A stretch of 64,000 nt of DNA, from assembly GCA_002423615.1 (NCBI GenBank), contig DIKO01000105.1, positions 4,705 through 68,704 on the forward strand, read 5' to 3'. Below the pieces are notes generated by a model. That model was not told the origin of the DNA. It made no database searches and saw only the letters and a list, made by a program, of their open reading frames with translations. This DNA comes from Desulfobacteraceae bacterium UBA5616. Lineage in GTDB: Bacteria > Desulfobacterota > Desulfobacteria > Desulfobacterales > UBA5616. A program made the position numbers and the translations under genes. Below, piece by piece: positions 9,631 to 19,514 of this stretch; positions within the stretch are counted from its first letter, which is position 1; each line of letters begins with the position of its first letter.

Positions 9631-10484
9631 CTAATAAATGACCCCGGTTTCCTTAAGCCGGGCGATGTCCTCCCAGGTGCAGCCGTTTTCCAGGAGAATC
9701 TCCTCGGTATGCTGGCTGAATTCAGGGGCCGGCATCCGGACTTTTTCCGGATAACCGGATAAATGGATGGGGTTGGCCACCCCTTCAATGGTGCCGTGTT
9801 CGGGGTGCTCATAGGAAATAAAAAACCCATTGGCCCGGGCCTGGGGATCGTTGACCACTTCCAGATGGGTCTGGACGGGAGAGTATGGGATGTCCGCCTG
9901 ATTCAACAGATCCTTCCACTCCTCCAGGGTTTTTTCTTTGAAAGCGGCTTTCAGCAGATCGGTCAGGGCGAGCTTGTTTTCCATTATTTTTTCCGCGGTT
10001 TCGAACCTCGGATCGGATATCAGATCCTTACGGCCGATACCGGTAAAAAACCGGGCTGCATACCGTTCCAGATTAAGGACCGAAAACAGGAGCCACCGGT
10101 TGTCCTTTGCCTGATACTGCCCATATAGCGGGTGGGGCACGTCTTTTTCCGGCGATATTGAGACGCAATCCTCGCCGGTGACGATGGAACCGGAAAGGTC
10201 GAAGGCCGGGGTGTTCTTCTCGGGTCCCTCTTTTCCAAAGCCGTTTAAATTCCCGCAAACGAGCCTTTCGTTTATGTTACGGAGCTCTTCATATTCCAGA
10301 TGTAATTGATGTTCGACTGAATGCCGGTTTTCATGCCGGCCAGAACCCAGCGGAAAAGATCCCCGGTGATGGTATTCTCCACATGAATTACTTCCGCGCC
10401 GAAATCCGCCAGAATTCTCGCCGTCATGGGGACGGCGGCGACCTGGGACACATCCACGATTTTGATGCCATTCAGAGGCAGCAT
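9631..10484 (-). pseudogene. Broken family III (CaiB/BaiF) CoA-transferase
   Basis: From ATG 10484 the frame reads a normal CaiB/BaiF N-terminus (LNGIKIVDVSQVAAVPMTAR, then ADFGAEVIHVE) up to NYIWN, then hits a stop at 10272. A second frame resumes at EYEELRNINERL and continues through GFGKEGPEKNTPAFDLSG, which holds the Asp of the family active site, to the natural end at 9631. Homologues carry about 50 residues between these blocks, so a deletion of roughly 150 bases that is not a multiple of three has removed the segment and shifted the frame. A functional enzyme would be about 400 residues and would move CoA between carboxylic acids, which fits the neighbouring acyl-CoA genes. The product is very probably inactive. 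Confidence 0.8.
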
Positions 10485-10538
10485 GAGATTCCTCCAATAT
10501 TTGACGATTTGACCGTCAGAAAAATCCGTGAGTTTTGA

Positions 10539-11273
10539 TCAGTAGGTTTTGACGATTCTGCCGAAGCCCAGTTCCATGTGGGAAACCCGGTAATTGGCCC
10601 CCAATACCTGTTTGACCCGCAACTTGTGCCAGGGATCCAGGGTGGAATCGGCGTGAAACCTGACCCACCCGGGTCCGGAAAACGATTCCACCACCGTGAC
10701 GTTTTGAGGGACTTCAATCAGTTCCATGAGGGACGGAGGGGCATCTTTTTCAGGGCTGGGAATTACCCTCAGGCTCAATACGCCGATGCCGGATTCCGCT
10801 TCTTCAACCGGCGTTTCCGGTCTCATCCCCGCAGAACAGATCAGGTTCCCCTTGGGACGCTCCATTTTTCCGACAACCATGTCGAATTCTTTTGAAATCG
10901 TGACATCGGCGATTTTTTTGGGATACCCCCAGATCTCTCTTCCGGCGGCCTGAGGGATATCATTGTTGACGACGATATGGGGGATGTAGATTTTCAGCTC
11001 GCCGTTAAAGAGGCAGGGGATGCAGAGGATGGTTTCTTCATATTGGCCCAGGGTGCTGAAGGGGTATTTGACGAATATCAGGGCTGCGGTGGCCGGTTCG
11101 GGCAAAATCAGGCCCTCGGGCAGAAGTTTGGCGGCTTCATCAGGATCCGTCTCATAGCTGATGGTGATCGCTTCGGCAAACCGGTAGTGAATGGGGGGCC
11201 TGGCATATAATGGTGCATCCCCCGGCATGTCGTATCCCATGTTCGCTTTGTTCAATTTTCCTGTCAGTGTCAT
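10539..11273 (-). CDS. Acetoacetate decarboxylase-family protein
   Basis: A 244-residue protein with the acetoacetate decarboxylase fold signature: HIVVNNDIPQAAGREIWGYP followed by KK, where one lysine would form the Schiff base, and GFGRIVKTY at the C-terminus. ADC enzymes decarboxylate beta-keto acids; the wider family includes aldolase-dehydratases and enzymes of unknown substrate. The start at 11273 has AAGGAGGC at good distance. It precedes the broken CoA-transferase gene, suggesting a former small degradation operon. The intergenic stretch 11274-11433 holds only its leader and promoter region. Substrate unknown. Confidence 0.8.
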   Translation of the reverse strand: MTLTGKLNKANMGYDMPGDAPLYARPPIHYRFAEAITISYETDPDEAAKLLPEGLILPEPATAALIFVKYPFSTLGQYEETILCIPCLFNGELKIYIPHIVVNNDIPQAAGREIWGYPKKIADVTISKEFDMVVGKMERPKGNLICSAGMRPETPVEEAESGIGVLSLRVIPSPEKDAPPSLMELIEVPQNVTVVESFSGPGWVRFHADSTLDPWHKLRVKQVLGANYRVSHMELGFGRIVKTY

Positions 11274-11433
11274 GATAGCCTCCTTGATTTTAATGTTAAA
11301 ATATCGTGGACGATGAACGGTTCAGGGACATGAGTTTAAGGTTGAGAGCGGAACGATTAAGGGTGTTGAAGGATAAAGATGTCTTGATATTTACCCCGAC
11401 GAAAGGGTGGCCGTCAATAAAAAGAAAATGCGG

Positions 11434-12303
11434 TTACAAAGCCCGCATCCACTCCGGCCTTAACCGCACCCGGCCTTCAAGGGCCAGATCGATGAGCCGC
11501 AGGGTTTCTTCCTTTTCCCTGGGAAATTTCGCTTTGATCGGCAGATAATTGGAGGCGTGGTTGGCGGTGAACAAACCACGGGAGAGCTCGGTATGGGCGA
11601 TCATGGTCCTTAATTCGCTGAGCATTTCCAGCGAATTCAGCAAGGGAAACCGCCCGGCTTCATGGTCTTCGAAAAGAGGAGTACCGGGGATGAGCATCAG
11701 GCTTAAGGCCCCCACGAATTCCGGATCAATGGCCGAAATCACCCGGCCGGTTTCCCTGGCGTGGATCTCTGAACGCTCCTTTCCGGCGATCCCCAGCAGC
11801 ACGGTGAGAGAAAGCTTGAAGCCGGCTTCCCGGGCTTTTTTACCCATTTCGATCATGCGCTGGGAATCGGCGCCTTTCCGGACGGCCTTCAAAGTCACAT
11901 CGTCCCCGGACTCAAGGCCCATGTAAACGATACCGAGGCCGTATTCCTTAAGCTCCTTCAATTCATCAAGGGATTTCATGGAAAGGGCCTTGGTGTTGGC
12001 ATAGGTCCCGACCCGGGTAACCCAGGGGACCTGTTTTTTAATTTCCTTTAAAATGTTCAAAAGTCTTTTCCGGGGAACAATCAAGGCATCCCTGTCGCAG
12101 AGAAAAACCCTCCGCTGGCGTTTGCAATAAGCGGCGGCGAACTCGATATCCGCCATGACGATCTCATCCGGCTTGATTTTAAAAGGCGCCCTCCCGTTGG
12201 CTCTGCAGAAGGTGCACTTGTTGTGGGAACACCCCACGGTGATCTGCAGCAGTATACTGTCGGCCTCACTGGGGGGCCGGATAATGTCTCCTTCGTAATG
12301 CAT
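11434..12303 (-). CDS. Radical SAM protein, B12-independent type, function unknown
   Basis: A 289-residue radical SAM protein with the cluster-binding segment GCSHNKCTFCRA, in which the first two cysteines are four residues apart rather than the usual three, as in a subfamily of Elp3/MiaB-like radical SAM proteins. Other family features are YMGLESGDDVTLKAV (SAM-binding strand) and the LMLIPGTPL segment. The start is set to the ATG at 12303, directly after the etfA stop, instead of an upstream ATG that would overlap etfA by 45 bases. It is last in an operon with an acyl-CoA dehydrogenase and EtfBA, but what it acts on is not apparent. Confidence 0.85.
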   Translation of the reverse strand: MHYEGDIIRPPSEADSILLQITVGCSHNKCTFCRANGRAPFKIKPDEIVMADIEFAAAYCKRQRRVFLCDRDALIVPRKRLLNILKEIKKQVPWVTRVGTYANTKALSMKSLDELKELKEYGLGIVYMGLESGDDVTLKAVRKGADSQRMIEMGKKAREAGFKLSLTVLLGIAGKERSEIHARETGRVISAIDPEFVGALSLMLIPGTPLFEDHEAGRFPLLNSLEMLSELRTMIAHTELSRGLFTANHASNYLPIKAKFPREKEETLRLIDLALEGRVRLRPEWMRAL

Positions 12304-12305
12304 GA

Positions 12306-13310
12306 CTAATGCCTGATCCTGTCTTTTAATTCCCGGATAAGGGCCGTGCATAATTGGCCCGCATCCGCAACTATAGCCACATCGGCCATCTTCATCATGG
12401 CGGCGTTGGCGTTTTTGTTCACGGCGATGATAAAATCAGCCTCGCTCAAGGCCGCGGTATGCTGAATGGCGCCGCTGACGCCGAAGGAAAACAGAACTTC
12501 CGGCGCCACTTGTTTTCCGGCCTGGCCCACCAGGGCCTCTTCATCCACCCATTTGGAATAAACCACGGGTCGGGTGGCCCCCACTTCTCCACCAAGGAGT
12601 TCCGCCAGTTCAAACAGTTTTTTATATTTCGCCCTGCTTCCCATGCCCCGGCCCCCGCAGACCACGACCTTGGCATCCTCGAGGCGCTGTCCGGTTTGCT
12701 CCCACCGTTTCGCGCTGATGACCCGGAGTCGGTCCTTGGGCAGATCCCTGGGAAGGGGAACCCGGATGACATCTCCCGCCGCCTGGTTATCGTGGGGGAT
12801 CTCCTGAAACGTCCCCGGCCTGACCGTGGACATCTGGGGCCGGTGCACGGGCGTCACGATTTCCGCCAGAAGATTTCCGCCGAAGGACGGGGCCATCTGC
12901 ACCAGAAGACCTTCTTTATTGATGTCCAGGCCGACGCAATCCGCGGTCAGCCCCGTACCCAGCTTTTTCGCAACTTTGGGAGCGAACTCCCGGCCGAAGG
13001 TCGTGGCGCCCACCAGGATGATTTCCGGTTCATGTTTCCTGGCCAGCCGCTCCATGAGGATGCTGTAGGTCTCCATGCTGTAATCCTGCAGGGCCGGATC
13101 CTCGATGACGTAAACTTTACGGGCACCGTGGGCGATGTACTCCCCCACCCATTCGTCGACATTGTTGCCGAACACCACCGCCGCCACCGTTGCCTTTATC
13201 TTTCCGGCAAGTTCATTGGCTCTGGACAATAGTTGCAGGGTGACACGGTTTTCAAAATAATCCCGATAGTCCCCGAAAACCCATATGCTTCTTTCTTTTT
13301 TTCCGGCCAT
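12306..13310 (-). CDS. etfA: Electron transfer flavoprotein alpha subunit
   Basis: A 334-residue EtfA. The N-terminal domain shows the ETF fold (SIWVFGDYRD, then LAGKIKATVAAVVFG). The C-terminal FAD-binding domain has VVCGGRGMGS and the SGAIQHTAALSEADFIIAVN block with the terminal ADVAIVADAG segment. With EtfB it carries electrons from the acyl-CoA dehydrogenase encoded two genes upstream toward the quinone pool or other acceptors. The gene starts 1 base after etfB ends, indicating tight co-expression. No extra ferredoxin domain is fused, unlike some anaerobic EtfA proteins. Confidence 0.96.
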   Translation of the reverse strand: MAGKKERSIWVFGDYRDYFENRVTLQLLSRANELAGKIKATVAAVVFGNNVDEWVGEYIAHGARKVYVIEDPALQDYSMETYSILMERLARKHEPEIILVGATTFGREFAPKVAKKLGTGLTADCVGLDINKEGLLVQMAPSFGGNLLAEIVTPVHRPQMSTVRPGTFQEIPHDNQAAGDVIRVPLPRDLPKDRLRVISAKRWEQTGQRLEDAKVVVCGGRGMGSRAKYKKLFELAELLGGEVGATRPVVYSKWVDEEALVGQAGKQVAPEVLFSFGVSGAIQHTAALSEADFIIAVNKNANAAMMKMADVAIVADAGQLCTALIRELKDRIRH

Positions 13311-13311
13311 T

Positions 13312-14145
13312 TCAGGTATCTGCTTTTTTAATGTCTTTGCGGATGACGCCCCCGATTTTATCGCCGAACCGGGTAAAAAGCTCCTCGACGATCTTCTTGG
13401 GGGATCCTTTCAGGACCACGTTGTTCTTTTTGGCCGTTGGGGAATATACATCCAGGATCCGGGTCGGCGACGCTTTGGACCCCAGAAGGTTTATGTCCAG
13501 GCCCAGGTCTTTCGCCCCCAGGCTGAGAATCGTTCCCTTGTCGAAGGTATCCTGAATTCCCTCCATGGACACGTACCGGGGGAAATACTCCCTGGTGGAA
13601 ATCGTCACCAGCCCGGGAAGATCCATTTCCAGGGTTTCAAGGAAATTATCCGACAGTCTTTCCAGCCTCAGAATTTTCCCGGAAAGCGTCAGTTGGTGGA
13701 CATTGGCCGCTCCGGGAATTTTCAGTTCTTCAGCCAGTTGCGGACCCACCTGGGCGGTTTCGCTGTCGATGGTCCGGTTGCCGCACATCACCAGGTCAAA
13801 ATCCGGACACACTCCGGCAACGGCCCTGGCAAGCGTAAACGATGTAACGGAAGTATCCGCCCCTGCCATGGCTCTGTCCGTGAGCAGGACCCCCTGATCC
13901 GCCCCCATGGCCATTGCTTCCCGGAGGACTTCTTCCGCCATGGGCGGGCCCATGGTAAATACGACGATCCTGCCGCCATGGCGCTCTTTTAATTGCAGGG
14001 CGGCTTCCAGTGCATGTTTGCAGGCCGGATTGATCATCCCCTCAGCCAGATCCCGTTTAAGGGTTCCGGTTGCGGCGTCCCAGGGCAATTCGGAAACAGC
14101 CGGTACCTGTTTGATGCAGACCACCAGTTTCAATATATCGCTCAT
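13312..14145 (-). CDS. etfB: Electron transfer flavoprotein beta subunit
   Basis: A 277-residue EtfB with the N-terminal LVVCIKQVPAVSE, the HGGRIVVFTMGPPMAEEVLR segment, the AMGADQGVLLTDRAMAGADT region and the signature SETAQVGPQLAEELKIP. It binds the AMP or second FAD of ETF and pairs with EtfA. Its start overlaps the stop of the acyl-CoA dehydrogenase gene as ATGA (14142-14145). Whether this ETF is bifurcating cannot be judged from motifs alone. Confidence 0.96.
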   Translation of the reverse strand: MSDILKLVVCIKQVPAVSELPWDAATGTLKRDLAEGMINPACKHALEAALQLKERHGGRIVVFTMGPPMAEEVLREAMAMGADQGVLLTDRAMAGADTSVTSFTLARAVAGVCPDFDLVMCGNRTIDSETAQVGPQLAEELKIPGAANVHQLTLSGKILRLERLSDNFLETLEMDLPGLVTISTREYFPRYVSMEGIQDTFDKGTILSLGAKDLGLDINLLGSKASPTRILDVYSPTAKKNNVVLKGSPKKIVEELFTRFGDKIGGVIRKDIKKADT

Positions 14146-15290
14146 GTCAGTTTGCTCAGCACGGCCCGGGATATGACCATCCGCTGCACCTCACTGGTCC
14201 CCTCATAAATTTCAGTTACTTTGGCGTCGCGAAAATACCGCTCCACATCGTATTCCTTGCTGTACCCATACCCGCCGTGAACCTGAACAGCCATGTTGGT
14301 CACCCGGGTCGCCATCTCGCTGCAATACAGCTTGGCCATGGCGGCTTCTGCGCTGTATGGTCTTCCGGAATCCTTCACGGCGCAGGCCCGGTAGACCAGA
14401 AGTCTGGCTGCATCAATCCAGGTGGCCATATCGGCCAGATAGTTCTGGATGGTCTGAAATGAGGCGATGGGCTTGTTGAACTGCTGCCTTTCCTTGGAAT
14501 ATTTCACCGCCGCGTCAAAGGCCCCCTGGGCGATGCCCAGTGCCTGGACCGCGATACCGATCCTTCCTGCATCCAGGGCGGCCAGGCCGATCTTGAGACC
14601 GTCTCCCACTTTTCCCAGCAACTGACTCCGGGGAACCCGGCAGTCCTCCAGAAACAATGACGATACCGGATTGGCCCGCATTCCGCAAAGATCTTCGATT
14701 TCCCCCACGGAGAACCCGGCCTGCCCTTTTTGAATCATAAATACCGATGTACTTTGCCGTGGATGGTTAAAATCAGCCACGGCAAAAATTAGGGCAAGGT
14801 CGCAGATCCCGCCGTTGGTGACAAAAATTTTGGTGCCGTTAATAATATATGAGTCGCCGTCCTTCACCGCATGGGTCTCGACTCCCCCCGCATCCGAACC
14901 GGCATTGGCTTCGGTTAATGAAAAAGCGCCGATATATTCTCCGGAGGCCAGTCTGGGTATGAACCGGTCCTGCTGTTCCCGCGTGCCGAACTTTAAAATG
15001 GGAAAAAGCCCGACGCTGTTGTGCACGGACACACAGAGCCCTACCGCCGCGCAGACCCTTGAAAGCTCTTCAACGGCAATCGCATAGCTGATGCTGTCCA
15101 TTGCGGCGCCGCCGTATTTTTTGGGGGCTTGGAGACCGAAATAATTCAGGGGACCCATCTTGTAAAGAACCTCCATGGGAAGACGGGCGTCCCTGTCAAT
15201 TTCATGGGCAATGGGCGAGAGTTCGGTTTCGGCGAACAGCCGGACCGTCTTCCGCACCAGTTTATGCTTCATACAGGGATTGAAATTCAA
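14142..15290 (-). CDS. Acyl-CoA dehydrogenase
   Basis: A 382-residue acyl-CoA dehydrogenase of the usual length. Visible signatures are FSLTEANAGSDAG (family signature 1, FAD contact), INGTKIFVTNGG, QVHGGYGYSKEYDVERYFRD near the C-terminus with the second signature, and EGTSEVQRMVISR; the Glu of YEGTSE is the place of the catalytic base in short-chain enzymes. It oxidises an acyl-CoA at C2-C3 and hands electrons to the ETF encoded immediately downstream. Chain length or aromatic specificity is not evident. It is the first gene of the operon with etfB, etfA and a radical SAM gene. Confidence 0.96.
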   Translation of the reverse strand: MNFNPCMKHKLVRKTVRLFAETELSPIAHEIDRDARLPMEVLYKMGPLNYFGLQAPKKYGGAAMDSISYAIAVEELSRVCAAVGLCVSVHNSVGLFPILKFGTREQQDRFIPRLASGEYIGAFSLTEANAGSDAGGVETHAVKDGDSYIINGTKIFVTNGGICDLALIFAVADFNHPRQSTSVFMIQKGQAGFSVGEIEDLCGMRANPVSSLFLEDCRVPRSQLLGKVGDGLKIGLAALDAGRIGIAVQALGIAQGAFDAAVKYSKERQQFNKPIASFQTIQNYLADMATWIDAARLLVYRACAVKDSGRPYSAEAAMAKLYCSEMATRVTNMAVQVHGGYGYSKEYDVERYFRDAKVTEIYEGTSEVQRMVISRAVLSKLT

Positions 15291-15413
15291 TCTGATCTCC
15301 GGATAAAATCTGGAATACCTTAAGGTTGTTTGGAACCAGGAACAGGTTTTGACTCTGATAACCTACAATGGATGAAAAATCAAGGGGGGATGAAATGGAA
15401 TAAAATATCCCTG

Positions 15414-15455
15414 AAAAAGCGGGCTGCGCAAGAAAGGGGTCAGGGCGCAACCCGC
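15414..15455 (-). terminator. Rho-independent terminator after the receiver gene
   Basis: On the minus strand GCGGG-TT-GCGC pairs with GCGC-AG-CCCGC (15419-15455), with a 2x2 internal loop, and is followed by TTTTT (15418-15414). It sits just past the stop at 15466. Confidence 0.75.
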
Positions 15456-15465
15456 ACAAAAGGGA

Positions 15466-15915
15466 TTATTCCTGTTCGAACACCTTGCTGGGGTAGCGGA
15501 TCAGTTCCTGTATTTTGGCGTCCCGGATCTTCTTGTCCTGGGTGGATTTTTTTTCAAAGGCCGCGGCCATTTTCTGAAGGAGTTCCTCAAATTTCATGGG
15601 TTTTAACAGATAATCAAAAGCGCCCAGTTTCATGCCTTCGATACTGGTCTCCACGGATGCATGACCGGTCAGGAGAATCACTTCCGTCAAGGGTTGCAGC
15701 TTCTTGATCTCCCGCAGGGTTTCGATGCCGTCCATCCCTCCCGGCATTTTGATGTCCAGGAGCACCACATCGAACAGTTGCTGTTTCAACAGGTCAAGCC
15801 CTTCTTCGCCGGTGGCGGCGCCGAGGGCATCCAGTTTTCTTTTTTTTAACCGGTTGACGATGGTTTCGAGAAAATCCAGTTCGTCATCAATAACCAGCAC
15901 TCTGAAATTATTCAT
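15466..15915 (-). CDS. Single-domain response regulator
   Basis: A 149-residue protein with a receiver domain only: acidic pair near D10/D11, phospho-acceptor D54 in VVLLDIKMPGG, Thr in LLTGHAS and Lys in LLKPMKFEEL. The roughly 30 residues beyond the receiver are a charged helix (AAAFEKKSTQDKKIRDAKIQ) with no DNA-binding domain. It likely passes phosphate to another partner or acts by protein contact. It follows the sensor kinase gene by 12 bases and the anion transporter, so the three form one unit that ends at the terminator. Confidence 0.93.
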   Translation of the reverse strand: MNNFRVLVIDDELDFLETIVNRLKKRKLDALGAATGEEGLDLLKQQLFDVVLLDIKMPGGMDGIETLREIKKLQPLTEVILLTGHASVETSIEGMKLGAFDYLLKPMKFEELLQKMAAAFEKKSTQDKKIRDAKIQELIRYPSKVFEQE

Positions 15916-15927
15916 ATTTAACCTCCA

Positions 15928-17601
15928 TCATTTTTTTTCCGGCAGTACAACGGGAATTTTAATGGTAAAAAGGGTTCCGTCAGGAACCATGTTCTTATAG
16001 GAAATCATGCCCCCCATTTTTTCGATGATATTATAACTGATGGAAAGCCCCAGACCCGTACCCTTTCCTGGTTTTTTGGTAGTGAAAAAGGGATCGAAAA
16101 TCTTTCGTTCATATTCCTTCGGGATGCCCGGCCCATTGTCCTCGATCTGGATAACAATACTTTCTTTTTCCTTAAGTGTCCGGATATGGATGGTTCCGGA
16201 TTTTTTTCCCCCGCTTTCAATGGCGTCGATCGCATTACCCACGAGGTTTAAGAATACCTGCGTAAGTTGGGACTGGTCACCCGCGATAATCGGAATGTCC
16301 GTGTCGAATTCCTTAACGATGCCGATATTGTTGATTTTGGCCTGATTCTGAAGGAGTTCGATTGTCTGATTCATTATGCCGTTGATATCCACATCATCCA
16401 GTCGGGGCTCCATTTTACGCACGAATCCCAGCATATTGTGGGTGATTTTTCTGGCCCGCTCCACATGTTCCTCTATCTTTCCGATAGAAGCCATGTATTC
16501 CTTGTAATTTTCGCTGTCTTGAAATTCTTCTTCCAAAAGGAGGTCTTTCATCCACCCGGCTTTTTCACCGATAACAGCCAAAGGGTTGTTAATTTCATGG
16601 GCGATTCCCGCAGCCATTTTCCCCAGAGCCGCCAGCTTGTCCGATTGCATGAGCTGGGCATTTAACGCATTGATCCCGTCATTGGCTTTTTCCAGCCGGT
16701 TCACCGTCATCTTGGTGGTGATCAGGGTGGTCACAACGATTGCAAGACACCCCAGGGTCATTATAAAAAAGGTAAAGTTCCGGGTGTTGAGAAGACCGCT
16801 CATCTCCTCGTTGACCTCCTGGCTGACGATCAGAAGCCAGCCATTATTTTTCAGCCAGGTCCCGGCATAGTAACGAACACCCCCTTTTTCCCGGAATTTC
16901 TCAACAATTGTCGTCCCTTCCCCGAACAGACCCGGATCAAGCCCGGATATCCCCAGGATATTTTCGGAAAATCGGCTCTTGGTCTGGTAGATGCAGTCCC
17001 GGTTGATGATATAGGCGTCCCCGGATCTCCCGATATGAGCCGTGCGCACCAGCTGGTAAATCATATCCGGATCGATGGTGGCTCTCAGTATCCAGTTGCG
17101 TCCGTTGCTGTGCCCCCTGACCGCGACAATAAAATGGGGGGCTTTACGGTATCCCATAAAAACATCACTGATATAAAGCCCTTTAAGCATCACCTCGTTG
17201 AACCACTGTGTGTGAAAATAATTCAGTCCCGATAGGTCATAAGGCCCGGAGTAGGACAAGTGATCCCCGTTATCGTCAATGACCCCGATATCCACAAGAC
17301 CGTAGGTTCGGTTGGTGATGGTCTTGAAAACCTGAGAAAGGTTACCCTGTCCCTTTAACTCGTCAAACTCGTGGGTGTCCACAAGGGTGGCCAGGATAGC
17401 GACCCTCTCCCGGAGAAAAATTTCAACCGCATTGGCCTGGGATGTGGCCCGGTACTTGAGTTGATCCTCGATTTTTTCCTCATACACCTTGGCGAAGTTG
17501 TAATATATGCTCCCCCCCAGAAGAATCAGCGGCGTCAGGGACACCAGCAGGGTGAACAGGATGATAATTCTTCTGAAGTTTCGGTATAGATTCTTTTTCA
17601 T
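15928..17601 (-). CDS. Cache-domain sensor histidine kinase
   Basis: A 557-residue kinase. A transmembrane helix at about residues 10-32, a large extracytoplasmic region of about 250 residues resembling a double Cache sensor (with the [20 protein letters not shown] strand typical of such domains), a second helix near 280-300, a coiled segment, a HisKA domain with phospho-acceptor in [18 protein letters not shown] and an HATPase_c domain ([28 protein letters not shown]). Periplasmic sensing of a small carboxylate is the usual role of such sensors and fits the adjacent anion transporter, but the ligand is inferred. Confidence 0.93.
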   Translation of the reverse strand: MKKNLYRNFRRIIILFTLLVSLTPLILLGGSIYYNFAKVYEEKIEDQLKYRATSQANAVEIFLRERVAILATLVDTHEFDELKGQGNLSQVFKTITNRTYGLVDIGVIDDNGDHLSYSGPYDLSGLNYFHTQWFNEVMLKGLYISDVFMGYRKAPHFIVAVRGHSNGRNWILRATIDPDMIYQLVRTAHIGRSGDAYIINRDCIYQTKSRFSENILGISGLDPGLFGEGTTIVEKFREKGGVRYYAGTWLKNNGWLLIVSQEVNEEMSGLLNTRNFTFFIMTLGCLAIVVTTLITTKMTVNRLEKANDGINALNAQLMQSDKLAALGKMAAGIAHEINNPLAVIGEKAGWMKDLLLEEEFQDSENYKEYMASIGKIEEHVERARKITHNMLGFVRKMEPRLDDVDINGIMNQTIELLQNQAKINNIGIVKEFDTDIPIIAGDQSQLTQVFLNLVGNAIDAIESGGKKSGTIHIRTLKEKESIVIQIEDNGPGIPKEYERKIFDPFFTTKKPGKGTGLGLSISYNIIEKMGGMISYKNMVPDGTLFTIKIPVVLPEKK

Positions 17602-17676
17602 CGTTTTTTTGGAATTCAGCGGATTTATAGCAAATCCTCAAAGCCTTGTAAAAACAATATCCCCCTTCTGCCTGAT

Positions 17677-19362
17677 CTACCAGGTTAAAAATCTCCAGTA
17701 CCCCAGGACTGCCCAGAACCAGAGCACCAGCCAGGCGATAACGGTCACCGGAAGGCCGTATTTTACGAAATCCATCACATCCAGAAGCCTTTCACCGGTT
17801 TCCGGATCACGGCCCATGCCGAAGACAATGGCGTTGTTCGGCGTTCCCACCACCAGGAAATTGGCGAAAGAAGAGGAGAAAGCGCAGCTCAACCCCACCT
17901 TCCAGACGCTGGTTCCGGCCAGAGTGGCCATGGGCAGGACAATGGGGCCCAGGGCTGCAACAGTGGCGCCGTCGCTCATGAAATTGGTCATGGTCCCGGT
18001 GAGAATACTCACCCCTATGACCAGACCGTCTCCCTGGGACATGAAATCCGGCAGGGCGGCCACAAAGGCATTGGCCATCCAGAGGGCCCCGCCGGTGAAT
18101 TTAAGGGCCACACCCATTGCACAGGCCGCCGCATAGAGACCCACCACGTCAAAGGCCACTCCCTGCTGAACATCTTCCCACTCCACGATGCGAAACACAA
18201 ACATGGCCATAATGGCATAAAGTGTGGGACCGCCCAAACCGGCATGCTCGCCGATGATAATCCACGCGGCCACCAGAAGGACCAGGATAACGGCCATGAT
18301 GGCTTCCTTGCCGCCGAATTTGGGCATTCCCGCCACTTCGGCCTTGACGACCTCGCTAGGGTTCATGTCCTTGACCAAAAACTTCGGTTTTAACCGCAGA
18401 TACATAAAAGCCCCGATGGCCAGGGAGGCTACCGGAACAAAAGCCATACCGTATTTCATCCACTCCATGAAGGTCATTCCACTGCCGTAATCCGTGAAAT
18501 ATCCCATCATAATGGCGTTGCGGCCCCCAGCCGCGGGAGAACCGGGACCCCCGTGGTTGGCCGCAAAGCACACGCCCAGCAACAGAAATACGGCCAGTGC
18601 GGGGTCCTTCTTAACACCGTAAATCCGGCAGGTAACTTTGTAAATCCCCATGAGAACCGGAATCAACAGGGCCACCAGAGCATGCTCGGAAAGAACGCTG
18701 GCTGCCATGGCCAGAGTGGGCATAAATACAAAGGCAAATCCCTTGGTGCTTTTGATGCGGCTCAACAGAATCAGGCCGATGCGTTTGTCCAGGCCGGTTT
18801 TGGCTACCCCCACGGCCACCACCAGAATCCCGAAAATGAAAAAGACCGCATCCGTCATATAGGCCCTTGAAATCTCGTTCATGGGCAAAATGGCGAAAAG
18901 ATACAGCATGACCCCCACAAGAACATCCGTCGCTCCCAAAGGGAGAGCTTCGGTTCCCCATAAAAAGGCGCAAAGGGCTAATAAACACACGGTTATCTTG
19001 GCCAGCCTCGCAACCTGAGCCGAAGTTAACAGGGATTCCTGATGGCCATTATGCCCTGCATCCTCTGCGCCTCTCATTTGGGCGGACCCATGATCCTCAT
19101 CGGTTGCCCTGGCCGCTTTGAAAGCCTCCGGCCTTAACTTCTGGTTAACCGTATCGACGATGTTTCTACAGTCCTTGCCCACTTTATACCCCGGAGGGTC
19201 GGACTGTTCCACCATATCGACCATGCTCCTCGGAGGCGGCATGACCGCCAGGGCGATAAAAACAATCGCAGCGATCAGAACAAGAATGGGTTTATATCCC
19301 GGGCCTCCTCTCCATGTGAATTTCTGTTCCTCTGCTCCGGCATAACTTGTGTGGTGTGACAT
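17677..19362 (-). CDS. DASS/SLC13-family anion:sodium symporter
   Basis: A 561-residue membrane protein with more than ten hydrophobic helices. The family pattern is visible in two pseudo-repeats, with GGPGSPAAGGRNAIMMGYF in the first half and LVVGTPNNAIVFGMG near the C-terminus, the latter matching the SLC13 substrate/sodium motif (S/A-N-T type). A polar insertion of about 80 residues follows the first helix. Members import dicarboxylates, sulfate or related anions. The downstream kinase and receiver are probably its signal input or output. A good sigma-54 promoter lies upstream. Confidence 0.9.
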   Translation of the reverse strand: MSHHTSYAGAEEQKFTWRGGPGYKPILVLIAAIVFIALAVMPPPRSMVDMVEQSDPPGYKVGKDCRNIVDTVNQKLRPEAFKAARATDEDHGSAQMRGAEDAGHNGHQESLLTSAQVARLAKITVCLLALCAFLWGTEALPLGATDVLVGVMLYLFAILPMNEISRAYMTDAVFFIFGILVVAVGVAKTGLDKRIGLILLSRIKSTKGFAFVFMPTLAMAASVLSEHALVALLIPVLMGIYKVTCRIYGVKKDPALAVFLLLGVCFAANHGGPGSPAAGGRNAIMMGYFTDYGSGMTFMEWMKYGMAFVPVASLAIGAFMYLRLKPKFLVKDMNPSEVVKAEVAGMPKFGGKEAIMAVILVLLVAAWIIIGEHAGLGGPTLYAIMAMFVFRIVEWEDVQQGVAFDVVGLYAAACAMGVALKFTGGALWMANAFVAALPDFMSQGDGLVIGVSILTGTMTNFMSDGATVAALGPIVLPMATLAGTSVWKVGLSCAFSSSFANFLVVGTPNNAIVFGMGRDPETGERLLDVMDFVKYGLPVTVIAWLVLWFWAVLGYWRFLTW

Positions 19363-19498
19363 TTATCCTCCCCTTCATCATGAAAAAGCTTTTTCCTTCC
19401 AGGCACCAAAATCTTTTAAATTTACCGCCCTTTCAACACGATGTTTTCCAATCGTGGGGCTTTCTCAACGGAAACGATTTGATACGAAAAATGGAATT

Positions 19499-19514
19499 AG
19501 CAATGTCCATGCCA
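19499..19514 (-). promoter_or_regulatory. Sigma-54 promoter for the anion transporter operon
   Basis: On the minus strand TGGCATG-GACA-TTGCT matches the consensus TGGCAYR-N4-TTGCW at every position, with GG and GC 12 bases apart. It would start transcription near 19488 and leave a leader of about 125 bases before the transporter ATG at 19362. The surrounding gap (19363-19827) is AT-rich and holds no convincing gene. Confidence 0.8.
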
